64,000 nt of DNA from Corella eumyota (taxonomy: Eukaryota > Chordata > Ascidiacea > Phlebobranchia > Corellidae): the NCBI GenBank assembly GCA_963082875.1, contig OY720097.1:16686501-16750500 (forward strand). The letters run 5' to 3'. The notes under the pieces were generated by a model. That model made no database searches. It was not told where the DNA came from and saw only the letters and a list, made by a program, of their open reading frames with translations. The number at the start of each line of letters is the position of its first letter. Position 1 is the stretch's first letter. Position numbers and translations under genes: made by a program. Shown piece by piece: positions 53,284 through 64,000 of this stretch.

Positions 53284-54390
53284 GTAAATACATGCGTGTG
53301 AATGAACATGTGTGAATACTTACATTAAATTTAAAAATAAATTCGTTGCTTGCTAATTAAACACACTGTCTAACTATAACTAAACTTAATACGGTAAACC
53401 TGGCTTGGTGTTATGCGTCGGAAGATCAACATTAACACTTTCTAAAATTTAACTCAAAAATAAATAATATGTTTGCTTTTAAAACAGCGTTAGCGTGTAA
53501 TAAAACTAAATTGACTTATTGATATAAGGCACTTCACAAATAAAAACAAAAACAGCATCAAATAACTTTTACCCATGTATAGTAGGACATTGTCATGTAT
53601 TTTTGTTATAATATAATTGTACCAATTTGTTTTATAACAACTACCCGGCTGGCTATACCTCTTAAAACCAATCAGCAATGCAAGTAGTTTGCAAAACTGA
53701 AAACTCGCTGTCATACCACGAAAAAAACATTTTTTGGCAAAATATATAATGGAAATTTTATTTGTATATTAGGCCTACGGCCAATTCTGTTCATTTCGAC
53801 CTTTTATTTTTCCATAATTACAAAAAATAATAAAAGCAGCAGAATTCTAAAGTACAAATTTAAAAATGTTAACAATCTTTACCTCAAAGCCAAAATTTAT
53901 GTAAAAGTGCACTATTTTGTTAAAGTAAAGGCAAAAATTTAAATAAAAAAAAAAACTTGTTTGACTAAGAACAACATTAAAAAAAATTGACTGATCAAAT
54001 TACTTTTTTTTAAAAACGAGCTAAATTTATAATGGAAAATGAGTAACTTTAGCGGTTGACGTTAAGATTTATTCAAGCGGAACAAGTCTCACATGGTTGA
54101 TGAAAAAAAGGGAAATCGAACGGAATCTATTTGAATCGTTGTTAGGCATGCTTTTGCTAGAATGTTCGAAAATAAATTCTAGTTATCTATCAGTCAATGT
54201 GATATATTTAAACCCAGGGTGTGTATGCAATCAAGCTGTTCATTAATACATTATTTTTAATTTAATTTTTTTATTGTATATTAAGTTAAGCTAGTTGTTA
54301 ATATTTATAACGTTTTAGGTATTTGTATTTAAAAAAATTATATTTCAGGATCAATATTTTTTAATTATTAAAATCTAAAAATTACACAAA
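53284..54390. other. Intergenic region upstream of CCT8 (unit 2)
   Basis: Counterpart of 18625-19722, with small insertions (for example near 53356 and 53648). No gene supported; expected to hold the CCT8 promoter. Confidence 0.45.
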
Positions 54391-57103
54391 ATGGCTTTCC
54401 ATGTACCTAAAGCACCAGGATTCTCACAAATGCTTAAAGATGGGGCAAGAGTAAGTTAAATTGCGTTACTTCTAACTTTAACATTTTTGAAAAAAATACT
54501 TAATGTTTTAATTTAATTTTTAGCATTACCAAGGTTTAGATGAAGCAGTATACAGAAACATTAATGCTTGCAAAGAATTAGCAAAAACCACCAAAACGGC
54601 ATTTGGTCCCCATGGTAAGTTTTATGTAAAATATAATATATAAATGGTGTTAAAACAAAAGAATGCTTAATGGTGTAATTATTTGTAATTTAATACCAAG
54701 CTTTAAATATGCCAAATAAATAGGATTTACAATATAGTTGTGTTTAGGAATGAACAAAATGGTCATTAACCATATTGAAAAACTGTTTGTTACAAATGAT
54801 GCAGCTACAATTTTAAAGGAGTTGGAGGTATTTATTTTTTCTTAAATTTTCAACAATTAAACTAATATGGTTTATTTTTCTGTGTTATTTTTATTTGTAT
54901 AACCTTTTTAGGTTCAACATCCAGCAGCAAAGATGGTGGTCATTGCATCGCAAATGTGTGAACAAGAAGTTGGAGATGGAACCAATCTCGTTCTTATCCT
55001 TGCAGGTAAAAATTAGTTATAAATTTTAAATAAAAATTGCAGTATGTGATGGATAATTTAAGGTGGTGATATCATCTGAGCTTGCAAATTTAATTCATGA
55101 CATATCTCTAAATAAAATCTAATGTTTACTTCTCCAATTTTTATTTATAGGAGCTATGTTAAGCCAAGCAGAAGAATTGTTAAGATTGGGTTTATCTGTT
55201 ACTGAAGTAATTGAAGGATATGAACAGGCTTGTGAAAAAGCAATTGAAATATTACCTGGTAAATAAATTTAGCGTCTATTATTCCCACTTTTTTGTAAAT
55301 GTTAAAAAACTCTCTTTAGCTTATTTACCAACTAAACCTGAATTTGGTTGATATTTAGACCTAGTATGTTCAAGCGTAGAAGACCTAAGGAATGAAGAAA
55401 TGGTAACAAAAGCTTTAAGAACTTGTATCGCAAGTAAACAATATGGAAATGAAGATTTTCTTTCCAAGTTGATTACTAAAGCGTGTAGTAAGTTTATATT
55501 TTAATTACTAGTAAACTAAAAAGAGATTTCCTCACTAACCAACAAAAACAGGTTTACTCAGAACGCTTTTTTCTATTTTGTAGCTTCAATTCTTCCACCA
55601 ACCAAATTGTCATTTAGTGTGGATAGTGTCAGAGTTGCCAAATTAATGGGAGCAGGAGTTCACTCTTCAAAAGTTATTAATGGAATGGTTTTCTTGCGGG
55701 AATGTGAAAGTAATTTTTTACAAAAACAGTAATTTTTCTTTAAGGTATCCCTTACATCAGAAATTATTCATATTTTTTTTGATAATAGGTGACTTAAACA
55801 TGATGAAAGATGCCAAGGTGGCGGTATTTTCTTGCCCTTTTGACATGCTCAACACTGAAACCAAGGGCACAGTTTTGATCAAAAACGCCAAAGAACTTAA
55901 AGAGTTCAGCACTGGAGAAGAAAATATGTTGGATGCTGTAAGTTTGAGCTGAAAAAAACAAATCATGAAGTATACAACTTTAAATATATTTTATAATATT
56001 TCTGTTACTTTTAGCAAATTAAAGCCATCGTGGACACTGGTGTAAACGTGATTGTATCTGGAGGCAAAGTTTCAGATCTTGCTCTCCATTTCTCCAATAA
56101 ATATAAATTGATGGTCGTTCGCCTCAACTCAAAATGGGATATTAGAAGATTGTGTAAAACCATCAATGCCACTCCTCTTCCAAGACTGGTAATAATTTAA
56201 AAAAAAATATGTTAATTTTTGTGCACTTTTGTTGCAAAAATGAAGACAAACTTTTTTTGTCATGTACATAATTTTTAATAATTTGCATTGTTTTGTATAG
56301 ACCCCACCCACAGCAGATGAAATAGGTCACTGTGCAATTGTTCGCCAAGATGAGGTTGGTGACCGAAGTGTGGTCATCTTCGAGCATTTGTCTAATGAGG
56401 GAAACAAGATATGCACTCTAGCTCTCCGTGCAGCTACACCTAATATTATGGATGATTTGGAACGTGCAGTTGATGATGGCGTCAACAATTTCAAAGTTCT
56501 AACTAGAGTAAGTATTAGAGTGTTAATCTAGCAAGAATTTAACAACCCACTACAAAGCTTCTATGTTTAAAAAAAAAAACAATTTTTATAGGACAACAGA
56601 CTGGTCCCAGGAGCTGGAGCTACAGAAATTGAACTCGCAAGACAAATCCAGAAATTCGGTGAATCCCAACCCGGTTTGGAGCAATATGCTATCAAGAAGT
56701 ATGCACAAGCACTGGAAGTTGTCCCCAGGGCATTAGCTGAAAATGCAGGGCTTAACCCAACTGAAATTGTATCCAAACTGTATGCAGCTCACCAGGTAAA
56801 CTATTGATTACCAAGTATCTATTCTAGCAACCTGCAAAATAATCTTTTTGGTGTTACTTTATTATGAATACTTATTTTCAGGATGGTGCATCAAATGGAG
56901 TTGATATTGAAGAAGGTGAAGTTCTTAATTCTGTAGAAGCTGGTATAACAGATTCCTACTTGGTTAAGCACTGGGCTTTAAGACTGGCCACCAACGCAGC
57001 AGTCACTGTTCTTAGGGTGGATCAAATTATTATGGCAAAACCAGCAGGAGGCCCAAAGCCCCCTAAACAGGGAGGAGACTGGGATAAAGACGATGATGAA
57101 TAA
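54391..57103 (+). CDS. CCT8: CCT8, chaperonin theta subunit (unit 2, intact)
   Basis: Complete twelve-exon gene with the same exon sizes as unit 1 and every donor and acceptor present, including TATAG before exon 11 (exon start 56592). It keeps the conserved Met in GMNKMV and Pro-Pro in PKPPKQGG, both of which match vertebrate CCT8 while unit 1 does not. About 17 coding differences separate the copies, almost all silent. This is the copy expected to make protein. Confidence 0.95.
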
Positions 57104-57766
57104 GCTTTTTTTCATAAAAATTAGGCAAATAAAAAAAATTTGGTCAAAATTCAAAACTGTTCGAGATTAAAGGCGTTTAAGTTTAAATTTAATAACGGCA
57201 AAATTTTTGCTGCTCTTAAATTCACATATTTACTGTTTTGCATGTTAAAAATTTCTTGTACATATTGTAACCAGGAAGTTTTCCTTTCGTAGATTTTTTG
57301 TTGCTGTTCAGAATTGTTGGAATTACATCAGAGTTCCACAATAAGAAAATAAAAATTCCTTGTTTGCAATGACTTTTTGATTAATTGAAATATATTCTTA
57401 TTTATAAGAAAAAAGGTGCTATAGATTAATTTAATACAAGGTAGTCAGTAACAAAAAGATATCACCTGTATTTTTTAGCCTTGCATAAACATACAATACA
57501 CAAGCTAGTAAATATGTTTGTATGCTGGCATTTTAGGATTTATTAACATTATTCAATAAAATTTAAACTAAAAGAAAAAAACTTGGTCCAAGAGCATCTT
57601 AATATATGTTAAACAAATAAGAAGTTTTATATAAAAACATTAAATTAAAATTAACTACTACAAAAATAATTGATAAAATGTACAATTAGAAATGCTTTTT
57701 AGATTAAACATTGCATAATTTTCCAGACAAGAGAATTATTTTAAAATAGCATGTTCAAATTATACA
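57104..57766. other. Convergent 3' region CCT8 / PDXK (unit 2)
   Basis: AT-rich, matches 22430-23093 with scattered changes. No gene supported. Confidence 0.55.
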
Positions 57767-59947
57767 TTAACCGTTTTCTATATGAGAACCTTTAATGCAC
57801 ATTTTTGGGTTTTCGATATCTCGCTTGCTTTGAATCATTCTTAGTTCAAGGTTTGAAAAAGTTGGTTTTGTACCACTAGGTACTTCATCTAATAAATAAA
57901 TTAAAAAGATTTAACTAATTCATTGATTTTTAGTAGAATAACCTTCTAATTTATTGATTTTCGGTAAACTTACCTTCAGCAGCTTTTTGGGTTCGTATTA
58001 AAACATTGTGCATAGTTGAAATAACTTTTTCTAGAGCAAGTTTCAGGTCATCAGGATGCTGGTGTGTCCAAGCCAAAAGGAGGGCAGCAAAGAGGTCACC
58101 TGACCCTACAAATGCTGCACCAATCAGTGGCATTTCAAGTTTTATTTTTGACATGTATGTCCATTAGTTACTGATAAAAAACAAAAATTTGTCACAAATA
58201 CATAATCATTTTTAAGAACCCAAGGCACAACTGCTTTAGATTCTAAATACATAATTTATGTTTGTAAATCTTACATAATTGTTTGCTTCCATAACCGATA
58301 AGAGAGTCTTTTCCACCTAAAGTTGAACTACTTATCACAACAAGATTTGGTCCTAAGGAATGTAAATGATCTATTGCCTGTATAGCTTCTTTTTCTGTTG
58401 TAATAGGTTTTCCTAAAAACAACGTAAAAACAACTAAGTTACTAAATAAAAAAAATTTAAAACAAAAAATAAACAAATCATGAAAAATGTGTAACTATAA
58501 TTCGTAAATAATAGTTTACAATTTACCTGTCAGAAGTTCAGCTTCAAATTGGTTTGGAACCAACACATCAGCAATTGGAACAACTTCTTCTCTTTATACT
58601 GGTAAAAGTTCCTCAGGAACATACATTTTTCCCTCTCCATCCCAAGTATCCCCCATCACAGGGTCACACACTAAAAATCGGATAAAAATAAAAAATAGGA
58701 TAATTTTACGTAACTATTTTAAAGACTAGTTCAAAAACAAAATTACACATAAATCTTACCATAAATTAAATTAGGGTTTCTTTCTTTTAACTCCTTAATA
58801 ATTTCTACCATCTTTCGTAACATTAATTTGTCTCTACAGTAACCTAAAATTGAATAAGTTTAAGATATTAATTAAACTACTCATTCATTCAAAAAAGAAA
58901 AGGCATAAAGTATTCAAAAGATTTTAGAACAAACCTGTTAATACATAATCGTAACGAATGACATCATTTAGTTTTAAAGTTTCATATAATTCCTCAATTT
59001 CATCACAGTGTAAAATTTGTCCCTTCCAATGTGGATATCCAGTGTGGTTTGAAAACTGAACTGAGTTTATAAAATCGACCTCAAAACCCAATAACTACAA
59101 TGCAAGTAAGAATTTTAATAAATAATTGGTATATAGTTTTAATATTATTATTTTAAAATTTAATTATATATAGAATGTATAAGCTATAAACACACAGAGT
59201 AAATATATTTAAAAATATACATAAATAAATAATTTTAGCAGGTTTTCGTAGCTTACTTATTTTAGCTATTTTTAATAAGTTTAAATTTACAACTCAGACA
59301 AACAGGAAACAAAAAGCATATGGGCCTTTTTGTAAAACAAGAAATGTTGCATTTTATAATAAATCACATTTAAAAAAGAATTTTTATTAAAAATTAAAAT
59401 ATCACAAAAGTATAATATTAAATTTTATTTGTTGTTATGGAAGTATGTTAATAAAGTTCATGTGCATTTCTTTATTTTTATTTTATTTTTTTGTATATAT
59501 CTTTATCCTCGATGTGGGAAAGTCGAATGCGCGACTTAAACATAGAGCAACATAAGTTACTCCGACCCAGTCTCGAGTTGCCTGTGGCAGTTTGGGATAT
59601 TATAGAGACTATAATTGCCCGGTAATTATGCTGCTGATTAAGTGCTGGCTCAGCAGGAGTTTATACCGTTTATAGCGCCTTACTCAAGGGTGCTACAGCA
59701 TGAGATCAGTGGGGATTGAACCCACGACCTCATGTGTGGTGTAGCAAGTGTTCTTACCACTACACCACGCTGTCGGCTATGTTAGCTTATTAGACCGAAC
59801 ATATTGAAATTTAAACAATAAATTTCAACACTTTTTATTACAAATTATCATAACAAATAACTATACCTGAAGTGGAAATACAGCAGATCTATTACCAACA
59901 TATCCACGAACGACGTGACTTTGAATGGACAAGACCCGAGTCGTCAT
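57767..59947 (-). pseudogene. PDXK: PDXK, unit 2 copy with a stop and a frameshift
   Basis: All seven exons are recognisable. Exon 4 has TAC to TAA (58594-58596) in LLPVYRE, ending the frame well before the kinase's catalytic GSGD. Exon 6 has one base fewer in a T run (58145-58149, five against six), shifting the frame before GSGD. The last Ser codon is Gly. Two independent lesions make a pseudogene likely; the homopolymer change alone could be a read error, the stop less so. Confidence 0.85.
59496..59777 (-). repeat. tRNA-derived SINE in PDXK intron 1 (unit 2)
   Basis: Same insertion as 24845-25126, with a few substitutions such as GATGAGGG to GATGTGGG. A and B boxes intact. Confidence 0.85.
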
Positions 59948-60654
59948 TTTTGTGAAAGAAATTTTAAACTTTGTCTTTTTTAAATTTGTTATTTAAACTC
60001 TATTCAGCTATTTAAAGAAGAGTAGACGTAAATTAACAAAAATATTTAAACAACAAGACTACAAAACGCAATAAGTTAACTCAGCAAAAACTTGACCTAC
60101 AAACTTTAATCAACACAACTTAAAACTATAATTCGTCACTTAAGACAAAAACAAAACAAACTGAAATCAATAAATCATTGACACGTTGTTACGCATGATT
60201 TGCCAAATCACGTGAATGATTTTTATCCCCAACATATAAGTTACTATAAAAAAATAATAAAAGGAATTGAGTGGTACTAAAATTGTTATAATAACAGTTA
60301 TTGTAACAAAAATTTTAAAGATTTAACATTATTTTATTGCAAAAGGTTTGAATATCGTTTTTTATAAAATTATCTATCACGCAATAAACCGCTTGTTTTT
60401 GCGTGCAAACTTTGGATTTTTGAACTTTATTCGTAATGTACGGAAATAATTACTACGAATCTGGCTAATTTAGCTTAGTTCCTGGATATGAATAACTTTT
60501 AAACCAATTTTTAGGACGTTATGCAAAGTAGCAAATTATTTTAAAGGTGTTTAAGACTAAAATGGTTAGTATGAAATAAATTAATTTTCTAAAATAGCGC
60601 ATTGTTAACCAAATTTGTTAAATTTTTAACATTTTTTTAGAAAATAATCACATT
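59948..60654. promoter_or_regulatory. Divergent PDXK / vWF-like intergenic region (unit 2)
   Basis: Counterpart of 25297-26002 with the TCACGTGA palindrome retained near 60208. No gene supported. Confidence 0.45.
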
Positions 60655-63600
60655 ATGGTAAACGAATTTCGATTAAGTGGGTTGCTGATTATACTAACAG
60701 GTACAATTCGAGATATTTTTTAGTGCGGTATAATTTGCTATCTTAAGAGTATTTCTTTACAAGCCATTGTTTATTTTGTAGCAAGTGTTATTCAAAATGG
60801 AGCTTCGACTCTAGATGAATATTTAAATAAGTACGTATATCTTAATTTTAAAATTAAACAAAATGTTTATATTTTTTAAATGTCGCTGCACATTTGTCTT
60901 TATTTTAGAATCGGAGCTCAAACAGATCTAATTGTTGATGTAGGTAAGTTTTTTTCACCAACAACTAACATAACGATGTTATTCACATCTAAAAAAAGAT
61001 TGGTAAAGTAACTTTTTTTATATACTTTAAAATAAAATGTATTAAAATTGGATATATGATTAGAAAAGCGACAAATAAATGAAGCAACAACTGCTAACCC
61101 ATCCTCTGTTACATCTGAACCGCCAAGTAAGTGTATTTTAAATTAGACTAAAAAACGTTTTTTAAGATTGGGGGCAATAAAAATGTGGCACAGAGGGGTT
61201 ATGACTTCATTTCCGCTCAAAAACTGATAATCGAAATACGTATTTTCGTCAAATATTGCTCCCGTTGACCCCTTTATCCCCTTTGTGCCAACTTTTAGTT
61301 AGCAAAATTCGATTGAAAATTAAATTTACTTTAAGATTGGGGCAATAAAAATGTGGCACAGAGGGGTTATGACGTCATTTCCGCTCAAAAACTTTTATAA
61401 TAAGTCATAAACTGCTTCGAATGTGTTTTTACATTTTGAATATCACGGTTGTTTTAATATTTATTTTATGCTATAAACACAATGAAATAATATTTTAATG
61501 ACGTCCCCCACGCAGATCGTGACGTCATTAAAAAATAAAACATTCCGCACTCTGCACATGCACTCCACCTTTTACATAGGCAAAAAGTACTCCGCACTCC
61601 GCACAAGCACTCCACCTTTTACATAGGCCCACAAAGATTGTAAAAGGTTAAAACAAGAGCTATAAAAGAAACCAAACTGGGGGATTTCCCTGTTTAAAAA
61701 GTTAAGATTTTAGCACATGTTAATAACCTGAACTGTTTTTAACATATTTGAGCTGATTTTACATTTTTAACAGGTTCTTGCGATCAACAACCGTGTCTGA
61801 ACGGCGGCACCTGTATAGAAATAAACGAATGTCGTTGTTCCCCAATGTTTTTCGGCTTTCGGTGTCAATATAGTAAGCAAATGTATAACGTTGTACTTTT
61901 AACATTAACTTAAATATATTTGTTACGTTCGTTACATACTACAGTAATTTATTGCAAGTTTTTTCTTTGTAAAATAAACAAGAAGCAACATTTTTTTAGA
62001 TGGTTATGACAAAAACCAAAGTGATGTTGTAGACACAACAGTTGAAACATCAGGTTCAATTTGTACCATGTTTGGTCCTGGTAATGTTATTACATTTGAT
62101 GGTTTGGTGTATGATTTTCCAGGAAAGTGTCAATATGAAATGGTATCAGTAACAGATGTAGTAGATTTCAAGGTATGCCCTACCAGGTTTTAAACAAATA
62201 AAAAAATGGCTGTGAATGAAAAATTATTTTAATTTAAATTTAAAAAAATTGTAAACCATTATTGTTTAATAGGTTTTGGTACGTAAGAACCCGAATTGTA
62301 CCCAAAACAATAAATATGTGTACTCCAATGGTAACTGCATCAGTCTAGTGACTGTTTATGTGTCTTCCGCAAATATAAAGATCACAATCTCTGAATTATC
62401 AGTTGCAATTAATGATGCACCGTAAGTTATACTGTATTTAAAAGGTGTTTTGTAAGATATATAAAGTAAACATTAATTTTTTTGAATAATTACCAGTTGT
62501 TTTCAGAATCTCACTTCCATATGATGGATATGGTATTATGGTTTCTCGTATCAATCCCTATGTGATAATGACACTCGGAGGCATGACTCTTCGATATGAT
62601 GTTGTGTCATCATCAGTTAATATTATCTTATCGCCTGACCTTTACCAAAATAAGACTACAGGTCTTTGTGGCAACTACAACGGGTTGAGTTCAGACGATT
62701 TAGTTTCTAGGCAAGGTAAAATAACCTCAACATTTTTTACATAAACAACAATAGCATTGGAATTGACAAGAGATATCTATATATATATATTTCTTACAAG
62801 CATCCATTGCTAAAAAATTTTTTTATATTTAGGAGAAACAGTGGTATGGTCTGAAGGTCATATTGTTGCAAAGACCTGGATTGAAAAAGATGTGGATGAA
62901 ACGTGTTACGATATTGCCATGATTCACCAAAATATCACAGATTGCATAGCAACAGATGTAAATTGTTAAACATATCAAACTAAACTTAAATGTCACAAAC
63001 TATTTTGCAACTTTTGTTTTTTAGGAGGTTGCTTTGATTTGCAACATTCTTTGGGCCTATTTCCTTGATTGCCATAACTACTTAAACCCGAGCAAATTTT
63101 ATGAGTTATGTAAAACTGAGCTGTGTTTGTGTGGCTACAAAACTAGACCTGATTGTCAGTGTGATGTCGTGTCCCTTTATTCAAGGCAGTGTGCTGTAGC
63201 TGGGGGGCATACACCAAACTGGAGATCAGAAACTCATTGCTGTAAGTTACACATAGTGTATATATAAAATTGTAATTTTATTCATTACATGTTCCCTTAT
63301 TCGGTTATACTAAAAGAATTTTTGCTTTCCATTGTGTATAACAACTTAATGTTTACAGTAAGAACATGTACAGGAGCTCAAGATTGGCATGAATGTGGAG
63401 TCGAATCTCCTCCAACTTGTATGATGCAACATTTAGTTCCTAACCAAAACTGTTTTGATCGTTGTCAATGTTCAAGTGGTAAGATATGTGCTTTAGTTAT
63501 CAGTAGCGTTTATTTGTATGTTTAACAAAATAGGTGGTACTCAAACAGTTTAATTGAATTCAAATTTTTATCCCAGATCTTTATGCAAATGGAAGAGAAT

Positions 63601-64000
63601 GCACTGTGCTGTCAAACTGTCCTTGTATCCACAGAGATATAGAATACAGACCTGGTAGTGAGGCCAGTATACATCAATGCAATAACTGGTAAACTATATC
63701 ATTTTAGTGAATAAATATTTATTTTATTAATAATTACACAAAAATCTTTACATATTAATCTTAATTGCATAAAAACCTTTACATATTATTCTTAATTGCA
63801 AAAAAATCTTTACTTATTAAAATGTATTGATATTAGCACTTGCTCATCTGGCCAGTGGAATTGCGTTGAATCTATGTGCCCTGGAACAGCTACTGTTCAA
63901 GGTTATGGTCATATTGAAACATTTGACAAAAAATCCTACACATTTAATGGGCGGTGTCAGTATATTTTTGCAAAAGATTGTGTGGACAACACATTTTCAA
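60655..64000 (+). CDS. vWF/gel-forming mucin-like secreted glycoprotein, N-terminal part (gene C, 3' cut by window)
   Basis: Head of a third occurrence of the gene: signal peptide, EGF-like exon (PCLNGGTC, about 61774-61873), vWD1 with TGLCGNYNG, C8, TIL and the start of vWD2. Residue differences from gene B include Pro to Gln and Thr to Ser before vWD1 and Gly to Trp in VVGSEGH. No lesion seen in the visible part. The tail lies beyond the window. Confidence 0.85.
61165..61392. repeat. 168-bp intronic repeat, contracted allele (about 1.35 copies)
   Basis: Same intronic site as 26513-27243 but with one full unit (with the TGACTTCA variant) and one partial unit. The three internal units are missing, accounting for most of the change in offset between units. 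Confidence 0.9.

Noticed and set aside
53490-53714. Minus-strand 74-codon frame upstream of CCT8
   Set aside because: Present only because of a small insertion in unit 2, low complexity, with no similarity to a known family.

Overview
The window is AT-rich animal nuclear DNA with many short GT-AG introns, small intergenic gaps, tRNA-derived SINEs and hAT-like MITEs. The genes are chordate-like in sequence. Gene density, intron size and the repeat types suggest a tunicate, most likely a Ciona-like ascidian; that is an inference, not a database result.

The dominant structure is a direct tandem repeat with a period of about 33.5-34.7 kb. Positions 1 to about 29,850 are repeated, in the same order and orientation, from 33,539 to the end. 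The window never leaves the periodic structure, so neither outer breakpoint is visible and more than two units are possible. The unit order is: tail of a giant secreted vWF/gel-forming-mucin-like gene (+); DHFR (-); SUZ12 (-); a mitochondrial RF1-like GGQ protein, MTRFR (-); UBA3 (-); CHCHD1/mS37 (+); a two-exon fragment of a CRYL1-like dehydrogenase (+); a small secreted cysteine-rich protein (-); CCT8 (+); PDXK (-); head of the vWF/mucin gene (+). The only vWF/mucin gene seen whole (26003-42452) has its head in one unit and its tail in the next.

The two units are close but not identical. Unit 2 carries two related hAT-like MITEs that are absent at the matching sites of unit 1. Unit 1 has three more units of a 168-bp intronic tandem repeat. 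The host genes carry complementary damage: unit 1 has an intact DHFR and PDXK but a CCT8 that has lost a splice acceptor; unit 2 has an intact CCT8 but a frameshifted DHFR and a PDXK with a frameshift and a stop. Divergence is patchy, from about 0.1% in the mucin tail to about 1% in CCT8. The structure may be a true segmental duplication that is dividing up its genes, or two haplotypes misassembled in tandem; the sequence alone cannot settle this.

The most striking gene-level feature is DHFR. It has two tandem versions of its active-site exon with identical splice phases, which looks like a mutually exclusive exon pair. The housekeeping genes act in separate pathways (folate, Polycomb repression, mitochondrial translation, neddylation, chaperonin, vitamin B6), so the cluster shows no shared function. 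SUZ12, MTRFR and UBA3 lie head to tail and have no introns, unlike the intron-rich genes around them.
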